Of a stretch of DNA of 64,000 nt, positions 9,546-17,644 are shown in pieces (the first letter of the stretch is position 1; every line of letters starts with the position of its first letter). The translations under genes and the position numbers were made by a program. The notes under the pieces were generated by a model. That model did no database searches, was not told where the DNA came from, and was given only the letters and a program-made list of their open reading frames with translations. This stretch comes from an uncultured Acetatifactor sp. Its GTDB lineage: Bacteria > Bacillota > Clostridia > Lachnospirales > Lachnospiraceae. The stretch covers positions 116,985-180,984 of the forward strand of contig CAKSAM010000001.1 in the NCBI GenBank assembly GCA_934436245.1, read 5' to 3'.

Positions 9546-9551
9546 AACAAT

Positions 9552-10418
9552 ATGAAACCAGATAAGAAAACTATTTCCATTATTTTATTTGTTTTGGCCG
9601 GGATTTGTATCCTGGCAGCGGTTATTTTATATGTAAGAGGCCGCCTGGAGGACCGGCACATGGAAGAATCATTGGATGAACTGCGTCCGACTGTTTCGGC
9701 TGCTGCCACTACACCGACTCCCTCCGTTGAAAGCGAAACAGCTGTTCCAGAGGTCAGTGCCGAACCGGCTGTGGAGGAAACGCTTTCTTCCGCTGAACAG
9801 ATCAACCGTATCGTCAATCCTTATGCTGACAGTTTCCTTGCCAACAAGGATATGGCTGCATGGCTGTTGGTGCCGGGAACTGACATTGATTACCCCGTAA
9901 TGTGGACTCCTGAGGATGAGACTTATTATCTCTATCGTGCCTTTGACGGTAGTGAAAATAAAAATGGCTGTCTGCTGTTGGACAACGACAGTTGTCTTGA
10001 TCCCCTTACAACAAACCTTATCATTCACGGACACAACATGAAATCCGGTGCGATGTTTGGTAATCTGACAGATTATGAAAATCAGGATTTCTATGAAAAT
10101 CATAAAAACATTATTCTGTACACCAAAGAATGCCAGCGCAATTATGAAGTGATTGCCGTCTTCCGCTCCCAGGTTTACCGGAAAACAGATCAGGTATTTA
10201 AGTTCTACAAATTTTTCCAGGCAGATACGCAGGAAGAATTTGATGACTTTTATAACAATATCAAGCAGTTATCCCAGTACGACACCGGTGTCACTGCAGA
10301 GTTTGGAGATCATTTTCTTACTTTGTCCACCTGCGTCTACCATGTTAAGCAGGGCCGGTTCGTTGTAGTTGCCAAAGAAGTGGAACCCGGTGACTACTAC
10401 CTTCCCGTACAGGAATAA
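9552..10418 (+). CDS. Class B sortase
   Basis: A 288-residue membrane-anchored transpeptidase that joins sorting-signal proteins to cell-wall peptide. A single N-terminal helix (about residues 8-28) is followed by a Thr/Pro/Ala/Glu-rich linker and the sortase fold. The catalytic triad is visible: His161 in IHGHNM, Cys261 in TLSTCVY and Arg269 in QGRFVV. The long insert between His and Cys and the GHNM motif fit class B. The ATG at 9552 is the only start that keeps the whole helix, yet it has no ribosome site. The next gene, 26 nt downstream, carries a VPKTG sorting signal and is the obvious substrate. Confidence 0.92.
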   Translation: MKPDKKTISIILFVLAGICILAAVILYVRGRLEDRHMEESLDELRPTVSAAATTPTPSVESETAVPEVSAEPAVEETLSSAEQINRIVNPYADSFLANKDMAAWLLVPGTDIDYPVMWTPEDETYYLYRAFDGSENKNGCLLLDNDSCLDPLTTNLIIHGHNMKSGAMFGNLTDYENQDFYENHKNIILYTKECQRNYEVIAVFRSQVYRKTDQVFKFYKFFQADTQEEFDDFYNNIKQLSQYDTGVTAEFGDHFLTLSTCVYHVKQGRFVVVAKEVEPGDYYLPVQE

Positions 10419-10444
10419 CCCAAAGACTATCAGGAGGTTTTCTT

Positions 10445-11317
10445 ATGAAAAGACTTAAAAAATTTGTCGCACTGTTCACAATGGCTGCGGTATGCCTGGC
10501 AATTCCCGGTGTTGGAAAAATGACTGCCAGAGCCGCAGAACCCACTACCTACGTTGTTAATTATTCTGCTGCCAAAGGGGGCTGGATATTCAAACCGGCA
10601 TCCAACTGGTCTGATTCCGCACAGGAACGTGAGCTGTACTATTTGCAGCAGGAAATTAAAGACGGGGATTATGTTGTCGTTGAGAACCTTGATGGCGGTG
10701 GCAATTCACAGCCTTTAAAGCTTTCTGTTCATCTTGGTAACCTGACAATCAAATCCTCCAACAGCGAAACAGATGTCATTCATGCAAACGGTTATGACAG
10801 CGTCTTTGTTCTCACAGACACTGTTGCAGCGATCAACGGCGATGTTTCTCACGCTTATGTATATGGCAATGCCAAAGCCAACTTCAACAGTAATGTTGAT
10901 ACACTTGAAATGGTCGGCACATCTAACGATACTTATAACAATCTTCATGCCTACATCAATTGTGCAGGCACTGTAAACCATTTAATCGCAAAGGATAACC
11001 GCGATCAGAAAACTTTTTATGAGGCCTACAGCTTTGCAGGAGGAAAACTCACTATCGAAGATGGTTCTTTGAAAACAGATGCACAGTACTACAGCAAAAC
11101 CGCACCCGCACCTGCTGAAAGCACTGCTGCTTCTGCTGTAGCGCAGCCTGCTCAGGCAGCAGCTTCTGCGCAGCCCACACAGAGCGCTGCTGCATCCTCT
11201 TCCGCATATGACGATGTTCCTAAGACCGGTGAAAATTCCATGGTATTCTGGTTCCTGGGTGGTGCTATTGTATGTGCACTTGGAGGATATGCTATTCGTA
11301 GAAAAAACATGATTTAA
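10445..11317 (+). CDS. Cell-wall anchored surface protein with VPKTG sorting signal
   Basis: A 290-residue secreted protein of unknown function. Residues 1-29 are a signal peptide. The body is Asn/Ser/Thr-rich and repetitive in style, probably a small beta-rich or beta-helix fold. Then come an Ala/Pro/Gln-rich spacer (about residues 218-252), the sorting motif VPKTG at 258-262, a hydrophobic helix and the terminal RRKN charge cluster. AGGAGG lies just before the ATG. It directly follows the class B sortase and ends at a strong terminator, so the two form a dedicated pair. The motif resembles the SPKTG/PPKTG signals used by C. difficile sortase B. Confidence 0.85.
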   Translation: MKRLKKFVALFTMAAVCLAIPGVGKMTARAAEPTTYVVNYSAAKGGWIFKPASNWSDSAQERELYYLQQEIKDGDYVVVENLDGGGNSQPLKLSVHLGNLTIKSSNSETDVIHANGYDSVFVLTDTVAAINGDVSHAYVYGNAKANFNSNVDTLEMVGTSNDTYNNLHAYINCAGTVNHLIAKDNRDQKTFYEAYSFAGGKLTIEDGSLKTDAQYYSKTAPAPAESTAASAVAQPAQAAASAQPTQSAAASSSAYDDVPKTGENSMVFWFLGGAIVCALGGYAIRRKNMI

Positions 11318-11332
11318 GTGGAGAGTTAGTTG

Positions 11333-11381
11333 AATACCACCCGGATGACTTTGGTGTCTTCCCGGGTGGTATTTTTGTTTT
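11333..11381 (+). terminator. Terminator of the sortase operon
   Basis: A 12-bp stem (11333-11344 with 11362-11373, aataccacccgg / ccgggtggtatt) is followed by a T-rich run. Confidence 0.88.
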
Positions 11382-11591
11382 GATGTTCCGATTTTACCGT
11401 CTGAAATCTATTTTATGCTGTAGAAGATGAACTCCTTCTGTGCCCTTCTTCCGCCTCAACGTGGGCACAGGTGACAGGAATTTGCGCAAAGGAACTTAAC
11501 ATTTCCGCAAACCTCAGAGTTTCTACTGATTTACCGGTTTCTCCGGTATTCGGCATTGTCCACATGTTCCGAGTGTCCCTATGTACCATTT
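11382..11591. other. Gap holding one doubtful small frame
   Basis: About 210 bp between the sortase terminator and the DUF3592-like gene. On the minus strand a 58-64 residue frame (11413 to 11592-11607), beginning at a GTG or ATG that overlaps the end of the upstream gene, reads like a soluble peptide with MPNTGETGK and a Ser-rich end. It has no clear ribosome site and no recognised family, so it is not called as a gene. Confidence 0.3.
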
Positions 11592-12152
11592 TCAGGATCG
11601 CTGCCACAAAATTGCTACTACCAAAAACATCATTGCAAAACCAAATTCAATCACTGTCGTGAACCTGATTCTTCTCTTCAAAACACATACTCCCGGATGT
11701 TTTGAATGAATATAGATGGGATAAGTATTCCCTTCTGTCATCCTCCGCAGCAGGCGATAGGGTACCGTCAATGTGGTCTGCTCATGGTAAGCCGTGCCAT
11801 TACAGACATATTCAAACACCGGTGCATAGCTGGTAATCCCATAGCGTCCTGGGTAGCTGTTATATCCGCAATAGATAGCTTCTATCTTCTGATTGCAGCA
11901 AAATACAGCATAGATATCATTCACACCCAGTAAAAACAGAAACAATCCAAACACGCTCATAATCAGCAGCGCTTCAAGAGCTTCATTCCGTACAAACAAA
12001 ATAACAAATGATGTGATAGCAAAACCAGCAAATGTCAGGATGATGTTCAGACACATAAAAGGTACAACCTTATATCTCTTATTTTTAATAATGATAACGG
12101 TACATACTCCAAACAATAATGTCAATATGTATACCAGAGCTTCCATTACCAT
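11592..12152 (-). CDS. DUF3592-like membrane protein
   Basis: A 186-residue membrane protein of unknown function. Three N-terminal hydrophobic helices are followed by a beta-rich domain with SYAPVFEYVCNGTAYH and IYIHSKHPGVCVL, and a last membrane helix. This layout resembles DUF3592 proteins, which have a soluble sheet between helices. The ATG at 12152 has GGAGG 8 nt upstream; a longer frame to 12179 is less likely. It follows the esterase-like gene by about 30 nt in the same direction. Confidence 0.65.
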   Translation of the reverse strand: MVMEALVYILTLLFGVCTVIIIKNKRYKVVPFMCLNIILTFAGFAITSFVILFVRNEALEALLIMSVFGLFLFLLGVNDIYAVFCCNQKIEAIYCGYNSYPGRYGITSYAPVFEYVCNGTAYHEQTTLTVPYRLLRRMTEGNTYPIYIHSKHPGVCVLKRRIRFTTVIEFGFAMMFLVVAILWQRS

Positions 12153-12182
12153 ATCCCTCTCCTCCGATCCAATAAGCAAAAT

Positions 12183-12809
12183 TTATAAATTTTTCATTAC
12201 CCAGGCAAATGCCTTCGCGGTCCGCAGCCCCGGATCTCTGAAATGATTCCCCGGATTCCATTCCAGCGTACTGCGGATCCCACACTGTTGCAGCCACGCA
12301 TGAGCCTCCCGGATGCAGTCACCCACAGTCGCCATGACAGGATTCTTCGTCTTTTCCTCTCTGTCCCCCAGGCTTAAGTAAACTGCCTGGCTCTGATTCT
12401 CATGCTCCTTCATATAAGACAAAAACCCGGGAAACCATACAGAGGGCGATGCCGCCGCTATCCCTGCAAACCGGTCCACCTGATAAGATGCCCACAGAGA
12501 AAACAACCCGGCAAGTGAATATCCTCCGAGATAATAAGTTTTTCTTTCATCCGGACATAACCGCAAAATCTCTTCCAACAACGAGGCTGCACCCTCGCCA
12601 AAATCCTCATTTCCGAACACCGCCGGTGATCTCCACGGAGACAGATCAAGGTTCCAGTCATCCACTTTCACCGCAATCATTTGAAAATCCAATGCTGTCA
12701 GTTTCCGGATCTGTGCCACTTCGCCCTCTATTTCCGGCAGATCGTGATCTCCAACGGGCTGGATCAAAACAATGGGAGCCTCCGGATTCCCATACCTATA
12801 TATAGTCAT
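12183..12809 (-). CDS. Alpha/beta-hydrolase (esterase-like)
   Basis: A 208-residue predicted cytoplasmic alpha/beta-hydrolase. The nucleophile elbow is GGYSLAG, preceded by YYLGG; a late His in NPGNHFRD is the likely catalytic base. Size and layout resemble the putative esterase/YbbA group that hydrolyses small acyl esters. The ATG at 12809 has a GAGGACGGT ribosome site directly upstream; a TTG further up is less likely. It lies 24 nt after the lipoprotein gene. The substrate cannot be told. Confidence 0.78.
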   Translation of the reverse strand: MTIYRYGNPEAPIVLIQPVGDHDLPEIEGEVAQIRKLTALDFQMIAVKVDDWNLDLSPWRSPAVFGNEDFGEGAASLLEEILRLCPDERKTYYLGGYSLAGLFSLWASYQVDRFAGIAAASPSVWFPGFLSYMKEHENQSQAVYLSLGDREEKTKNPVMATVGDCIREAHAWLQQCGIRSTLEWNPGNHFRDPGLRTAKAFAWVMKNL

Positions 12810-12833
12810 ACCGTCCTCTTTTCTTACCAATCA

Positions 12834-13475
12834 TCACTTCACCTGACATCCGCCCCATTCCACTACAGTAAAACCAGTTCGTTCCGGAGCGGTAAGGTTC
12901 TGCGTTGGAATCTCCACCGGGCTCTCCAGTGGTTTCCACGCCATGAATACCCGTAAGAGCGTATCCGGTGCCGGGTCAATGAAAAGCTGCGCCTCCTCCG
13001 TATAGCTGTCTGTCTGGAAAGAAATAAGATTGTACGGATTGTCCTGCATCAATGGCAGCCAGTACACAATAAACTCGTTTGCCTCTCGTCTGGTAAGCCC
13101 CAGACGGCTCAATGCCTCCTCCAAAAAGACAGCCGTGTCACTTCCAGCCACGCAAAAGCCTTCCGAGAAGTCATAGTCCACACGGTTTACCCCTTCCCAA
13201 TAGAGATAATTATAGGTCTGTCCGTCTGCATCTGTCAGTGTCCCGTCAGAACCCGCCGAGACTTTCCAACCGTCTTTATAATCAGGATAGGTGCAGGTCA
13301 GCTCCCCTGCATAATCCAGTCTCACCGTAACGTCGGTCTCGCTCTCCGGGTAAAGATAAATAACCGGCTTGGCAGACGCCTCTTCCTCACAATTCTCCCG
13401 GCAGCTGGTAAGACAGCCGACACAGGATAATACCAACAGTATGACAAGCAAATGCTTTCGGCTTAATTTTCCCAT
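12834..13475 (-). CDS. Lipoprotein of unknown function
   Basis: A 213-residue exported protein. A signal of about 25 residues is rich in Cys: CVGC and TSC are both possible lipobox ends. The mature part opens with KPVIYLYPE, then LTCTYPDYKDGWKV, and later YNYLYWEG; this KPVIYLYPE pattern recurs in a family of extracellular bacterial proteins without assigned function. The C-terminus resembles a compact domain ending VVEWGG. It is followed closely by the esterase-like gene. Confidence 0.72.
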   Translation of the reverse strand: MGKLSRKHLLVILLVLSCVGCLTSCRENCEEEASAKPVIYLYPESETDVTVRLDYAGELTCTYPDYKDGWKVSAGSDGTLTDADGQTYNYLYWEGVNRVDYDFSEGFCVAGSDTAVFLEEALSRLGLTRREANEFIVYWLPLMQDNPYNLISFQTDSYTEEAQLFIDPAPDTLLRVFMAWKPLESPVEIPTQNLTAPERTGFTVVEWGGCQVK

Positions 13476-13574
13476 AGGCTTTCCCTCTCTGAATTTTCTT
13501 CGGTGCTAATTTTTCCTTTGGTATCCATTTTAAAACATTGTATTTATCCGTGCAATAGCAGACAATCAGCCTGT

Positions 13575-13958
13575 TCAAACAGTGATTTCGATCTGGTTTC
13601 CTTCAACAGCAACAATACAGCTTTCGTAATAGCCGTCTCCTGTAATTCTGGGTCCGCTGACAACTTCATATCCGTCTGCTTTTAATTCCGCAGTCAAAGC
13701 ATCCACCTTTTCCCGGCTTCCTACGCTGAAGGCAATATGTGCATATCCTGTTCGGGCAGCTTCTTTCGGCAGGTTTACCATTTCCGGTCTCTGCATGATC
13801 TCAAGCCGGGCGCCGTCCTCGAAAGAGAGAAAATAGGAGCGGAAATTCGTCCTTGGATTATGATACCCGTTGTTTGCTTTTGCACCCAGATACTTTATAA
13901 AAAAATTTCTGGCTCCTTCCAGATCCTCTACGTAAAGTGCAATGTGTTCTATTTTCAT
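13575..13958 (-). CDS. VOC/glyoxalase-family protein
   Basis: A 127-residue single-module pair of beta-alpha-beta-beta-beta units, typical of vicinal-oxygen-chelate proteins such as glyoxalase I or dioxygenases. Metal-ligand positions are visible as His5 (KIEHIALYV), Glu in LEIMQ, His in YAHIAFSV and Glu in NQIEITV. The arrangement is nearest to lactoylglutathione-lyase-like proteins, but the substrate is unknown. It stands alone between the lipoprotein and the HAD gene. Confidence 0.85.
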   Translation of the reverse strand: MKIEHIALYVEDLEGARNFFIKYLGAKANNGYHNPRTNFRSYFLSFEDGARLEIMQRPEMVNLPKEAARTGYAHIAFSVGSREKVDALTAELKADGYEVVSGPRITGDGYYESCIVAVEGNQIEITV

Positions 13959-14047
13959 CCTGTTTCCCTCATTCTATGTTCCTCTTTGCTTTTTTCATCT
14001 TATATAATTCTTCTATCGCAAGCCTTGTCTTTGCTACAACATTTTCC

Positions 14048-14659
14048 CTATGCTTCGGAAAGCTTTTCAAACAACCGGTCAATTTCCTGCCAGTTTTTGC
14101 ATCTCACAAATCTGTCATTGGGAAGCTCTGCCCGTCTGTTCCAGGGGCGGTCGAACACGGCTATCCTGCAGTTGTCAAAATGCATTACATGCTCAAATGC
14201 CGCCGGAGAATCCTCTACCGCAAAATCAAAAGTCATACTGTAAAGTTCCTCCAATGTCATATTATATCTATAATCCTGTTTCGCTGTTTCGCGCCCGTAT
14301 TTGTCTACGCAGAACAAGGGAACTCTGTCCAAATGATGTTCATCAAGCCATTGCCTCGATGGTTCGTAGGAATTGAACGGCCTTCCGGTAATGATAAAAA
14401 CCTCGTGTCCCTGATCCACCCACTTATTAATTACCTCGGAAGCCCCCGTCGTCTCCTCGTACTTCAACAGATTTTCCGGCAAATGCCCCACTTTCATTAA
14501 TGCTTCATACTGCTCGTCATTTATATCAAACGATTTCTGCAAATTGAAAAACTGAACCTGCCGATAAGGGACCTCAATGCCGAACATTTCTTTCGCAATT
14601 TTTGTAAAATATTCTGCGGTTTCACATAATACATCGTCAAAATCTATGTAGATTTTCAT
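14048..14659 (-). CDS. HAD phosphatase, 5'(3')-deoxyribonucleotidase-like
   Basis: A 203-residue HAD-superfamily hydrolase matching the NT5C family, which dephosphorylates pyrimidine (deoxy)nucleotides. HAD motif I is IDFDDVLCE, motif II is FIITGRP and motif IV is FAVEDSP. The motif DFDDV, with the nucleophile Asp first, fits nucleotidases and related bacterial proteins. It is monocistronic, followed by the histidine kinase gene on the same strand. Confidence 0.8.
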   Translation of the reverse strand: MKIYIDFDDVLCETAEYFTKIAKEMFGIEVPYRQVQFFNLQKSFDINDEQYEALMKVGHLPENLLKYEETTGASEVINKWVDQGHEVFIITGRPFNSYEPSRQWLDEHHLDRVPLFCVDKYGRETAKQDYRYNMTLEELYSMTFDFAVEDSPAAFEHVMHFDNCRIAVFDRPWNRRAELPNDRFVRCKNWQEIDRLFEKLSEA

Positions 14660-14694
14660 TGCTTCTCTTCTCCTGTTGACTATGTATTACGCTA

Positions 14695-15837
14695 TCACAA
14701 AACCACCTCGAAGATCGTCCCTCCGGATGGATTGGATTTCACTGTAATACTGCCATCATGCACTCTTACAATTTCACGGACCAGGGCAAGTCCCAGTCCT
14801 ACTCCACCAAGCTCCCGGCTTCTGGATTTATCCACCCGGAAAAACGGTTCAAACACGCGCTCCTTAAGTTCCTCAGGGATTCCGGCTCCCGTATCCTCCA
14901 CTGACAGATACACATGTTTTTCCTTCCGGTCTGCGGTTACTGTGACCTGCCCGCCCGAATGATTATATTTTATGGCATTCTCAACAAGATTGTATACCAG
15001 CCGGTAAATAAGGATGTCACTTCCGACCATCGTTATATCCTTACATTTTCCGATCAGTCTTATATTTTTTGTCTCTGCGAGAGGTTCCAGATCCTCCAAT
15101 ACCTCATCCACCAGAGCATCTAATATAATTTCATCATCCCGTCCTACTGTCTGAAGCTCACTCATATCGAGAAGTGTCTTTACCATTTTGTTGAGTCTGT
15201 CGTTCTGTTCGGTAATCATCTTTATGATCTGTACCGTATCTGCATCATTGCCCGGATGTCTGTTGGAATGATACAGATCAAGCTGTACCTGCATCAGGGC
15301 CAATGGAGTACGAAGCTCATGGGCTGCATTTGCAGTAAATTGTCTCTGTATCTCAAATGCATCCGAGAGGCGTTCCAGCATACGGTTATACGAAACGCTA
15401 AGCTGGTTCAGTTCCTTCACCTGGTTTTCTTCTATCCGTGAATCTGCCAGATTTTGTGCCTGTACCTTTTCGATCTTGTCAGAAAACTCTCTGATCGGTC
15501 TGAGTGCATGCCCACTTATAAAATAGGTAACCACTCCACCCAGAAGAGCCAATACTGCTGAAATGATCAAGCTGTTTTTTCTGTAGTCCGCCTTATTATT
15601 ATACACCTGGACAGAAAAGTCATTGGCGAACTCATCCCACTTGTCCTCCGGAATGCTGATATATATTTCCTCCGCATCGTCCGGTTGCTCATCTCCCCGT
15701 GTATCCACAGCCTCTTGCAGGGAATCCATATAATACACACCGTTTTTATAGACAAGCATCGTCACGCATCCACATATCACCGCTATATATAATGTAATGA
15801 TGCAGGTAAGTCTCCACTGCAGCGACATTTTTTTCAT
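14695..15837 (-). CDS. Sensor histidine kinase
   Basis: A 380-residue membrane histidine kinase. Two membrane helices (about residues 10-29 and 90-112) flank a small extracytoplasmic sensor rich in Asp and Glu. A HAMP domain, a HisKA domain with NAAHELRTPL (phospho-acceptor His) and a HATPase domain with an N box, DTGAGIP and GVGLGLALVREI follow. Its ATG overlaps the TGA of the response regulator by 4 nt, so the pair is translationally coupled. The pair is divergent from the CXXC/polyferredoxin/TlpA genes, which are the likely targets. Confidence 0.95.
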   Translation of the reverse strand: MKKMSLQWRLTCIITLYIAVICGCVTMLVYKNGVYYMDSLQEAVDTRGDEQPDDAEEIYISIPEDKWDEFANDFSVQVYNNKADYRKNSLIISAVLALLGGVVTYFISGHALRPIREFSDKIEKVQAQNLADSRIEENQVKELNQLSVSYNRMLERLSDAFEIQRQFTANAAHELRTPLALMQVQLDLYHSNRHPGNDADTVQIIKMITEQNDRLNKMVKTLLDMSELQTVGRDDEIILDALVDEVLEDLEPLAETKNIRLIGKCKDITMVGSDILIYRLVYNLVENAIKYNHSGGQVTVTADRKEKHVYLSVEDTGAGIPEELKERVFEPFFRVDKSRSRELGGVGLGLALVREIVRVHDGSITVKSNPSGGTIFEVVL

Positions 15838-16514
15838 CTATCGGACTCCTCTCGTATTTTATACCCTTCTCCCACCTTGTTCAGAATCGGATCATATCCC
15901 AGCACAGCCTTAAGCTTTTTTCTAAGGGAAGACATGTGTACTCTGATCGCTCCGCTAAAGCTATCCACAGATGCATCCCAGACATGCTCCATCAATTCCT
16001 CCTGGCTTACCGGTCTGCCCATGTTCAGAAGCAGATATTCCAGAATACCATTTTCTTTTCGTGTCAGGGATACCATTTCTCCTTTCGCATAAGCCTCACG
16101 CCTTACGGTATCAAACTTTATCTCACCGCTTTCCAGACATACATCCTTCTGTACAAACTTCCTTCTGGTCAGGCTTCTGATACGTGCCTCAAGCTCCTGT
16201 AAATGGAATGGTTTTTCCATATAATCATTTGCCCCTGCATCCAGAGCCTCAACCTTATCCGCTATCTGCCCTCTTGCAGATAATATAAGAACCTTCGTCT
16301 CCTCATTTTCCTGCCTGAGTTCCTTCAGAATCTCCATTCCATCCATGCCGGGCAGATTCAGATCAAGAACGACCAGATCATAGTTCTCCGTCAGGATACT
16401 CGCAAGAGCTTCTTCCCCATCATAGCAGGTATCCACCTCATATCCTGCGTCATACAGACTTTTCGCAACCGTATCACATATTTCTTTTTCATCCTCAACA
16501 ATGAATAATCTCAA
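15834..16514 (-). CDS. OmpR-family response regulator
   Basis: A 226-residue regulator. The receiver domain has the acidic pair E7/D8, phospho-acceptor Asp51 in LVVLDLNLPG and Lys in MEKPFH; the C-terminal winged helix has LTRKENGILEYLL and the recognition helix around GAIRVHMSSLRKKL. The start is taken as TTG at 16514, giving MRLFIVEDE, with GGGGAAG upstream; a frame extending to 16610 would run over the promoter. It is cotranscribed with the histidine kinase. Confidence 0.94.
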   Translation of the reverse strand: MRLFIVEDEKEICDTVAKSLYDAGYEVDTCYDGEEALASILTENYDLVVLDLNLPGMDGMEILKELRQENEETKVLILSARGQIADKVEALDAGANDYMEKPFHLQELEARIRSLTRRKFVQKDVCLESGEIKFDTVRREAYAKGEMVSLTRKENGILEYLLLNMGRPVSQEELMEHVWDASVDSFSGAIRVHMSSLRKKLKAVLGYDPILNKVGEGYKIREESDR

Positions 16515-16553
16515 AATTTCTTCCCCGTCCTTAACAAAGATTTTACAACAATT

Positions 16554-16582
16554 ATTGTATAATAGCGAAGTCAACTGGTCAA
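16554..16582 (-). promoter_or_regulatory. Promoter of the two-component operon
   Basis: On the minus strand TTGACC (16577-16582), 17 bp, TACAAT (16554-16559). The -35 region carries the tandem GTTGACCAGTTGACT, and a CAATAATTGTTG dyad lies over the start region. These could be sites for the regulator itself or the divergent operon. Confidence 0.6.
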
Positions 16583-16614
16583 CAAATACCACCATCGAAA
16601 GGAGTAACAATAAC

Positions 16615-16755
16615 TTGAAGTGCAGAAAAATATCTCAGATCGTTCTGCTCGTCACCGGGATCACTATGATCGGCTACGGTGCAGTCAGAGGCGAAGCTGC
16701 TGTCGTGCTTGGTAAAGCAATAAAATTATGTCTGGAGTGTGTCGGAATTGGATAA
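16615..16755 (+). CDS. CD1871A-family CXXC peptide
   Basis: A 46-residue membrane peptide of the CD1871A family, which typically ends with a CLECIGIG-like motif; here it is KLCLECVGIG. One hydrophobic segment precedes the Cys pair, placing the CXXC near the membrane face. The start is TTG at 16615 with AAAGGAG (16598-16604) 10 nt upstream; no ATG gives the full helix. Its stop overlaps the GTG start of the polyferredoxin gene. It probably carries electrons or disulfides for the two downstream proteins; role inferred. Confidence 0.82.
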   Translation: MKCRKISQIVLLVTGITMIGYGAVRGEAAVVLGKAIKLCLECVGIG

Positions 16756-17611
16756 GAGAAAAAAATCACTATCAAGGCAGACAGCCCGGATACGCGGATG
16801 GATACAGGCTGCTGCCACACTGCTTACTAATATTCACATCCCCAATTTTTTTAAGGGAAAAATATATCAGGGTAACGCTAAGACCGTATGTGTACCGGGA
16901 TTAAACTGTTATTCCTGTCCTGCTGCCACGGGAGCATGTCCCATTGGTGCATTCCAGGCGGTGATCGGATCCTCCCGATTTAAATTTTCATATTACGTCA
17001 CGGGATTTTTTATTTTACTGGGTGTGACACTTGGAAGATTTATATGTGGTTTTTTGTGTCCGTTTGGATGGTTTCAGGATTTACTTCATAAAATCCCGGG
17101 AAAAAAATTTTCCACAGCCAGACTGAAGCCGCTAAGATATCTGAAATATATGATTCTTATCGTTTTCGTTATCCTTCTGCCGCTGCTCGTAACGAACTCT
17201 ATAGGAATGGGCGACCCCTTTTTCTGTAAATATATTTGTCCACAGGGCGTTCTGGAGGGAGCGATCCCGCTTTCTCTTGGAAATACAGCCATACGGTCCG
17301 CACTTGGAAAACTCTTTTCTTTTAAATGCTTTATTTTGATCACAGTTGTCGTGTTAAGTATTTTATTTTACAGACCCTTCTGCAAATGGATCTGTCCTCT
17401 TGGCGCGATCTACTCGCTGTTTAATAAGGTCAGCCTTCTTAGTATTAAGGTAGAGGACAGCAAATGTATCGGTTGTGGTCAATGTTCAAAGGTATGTAAA
17501 ATGGATGTGGATGTGTGCAAGCATCCGGACCATCCGGAATGCATACGGTGCGGAGCCTGCATCAAGGCTTGTCCCAAGGATGCGATCCACTACCGGTTTA
17601 TGGGAAAATAA
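16739..17611 (+). CDS. Membrane 4Fe-4S polyferredoxin (NapH/CcdA-linked type)
   Basis: A 290-residue membrane iron-sulfur protein. It has about five helices, cytoplasmic Cys clusters CGFLCPFGWFQD and CKWICPLGAIY of the NapH/RdxA type, an additional YSCPAATGACPIGAF cluster near residue 55, and two C-terminal ferredoxin motifs (CIGCGQCSKVC and CIRCGACIKACP). The start is GTG at 16739, overlapping the stop of the CXXC peptide. Such proteins pass electrons across the membrane to thiol-active extracytoplasmic partners. The downstream TlpA-like lipoprotein is the obvious acceptor. Confidence 0.9.
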   Translation: MSELDKRKKSLSRQTARIRGWIQAAATLLTNIHIPNFFKGKIYQGNAKTVCVPGLNCYSCPAATGACPIGAFQAVIGSSRFKFSYYVTGFFILLGVTLGRFICGFLCPFGWFQDLLHKIPGKKFSTARLKPLRYLKYMILIVFVILLPLLVTNSIGMGDPFFCKYICPQGVLEGAIPLSLGNTAIRSALGKLFSFKCFILITVVVLSILFYRPFCKWICPLGAIYSLFNKVSLLSIKVEDSKCIGCGQCSKVCKMDVDVCKHPDHPECIRCGACIKACPKDAIHYRFMGK

Positions 17612-17644
17612 TCTTATTACTATTACTTAAAGGAGAATATAATC

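Noticed and set aside
11413..11607. Small minus-strand frame with MPNTGE
   Set aside because: No ribosome site and no family; PNTG here is not followed by a sorting-signal helix.
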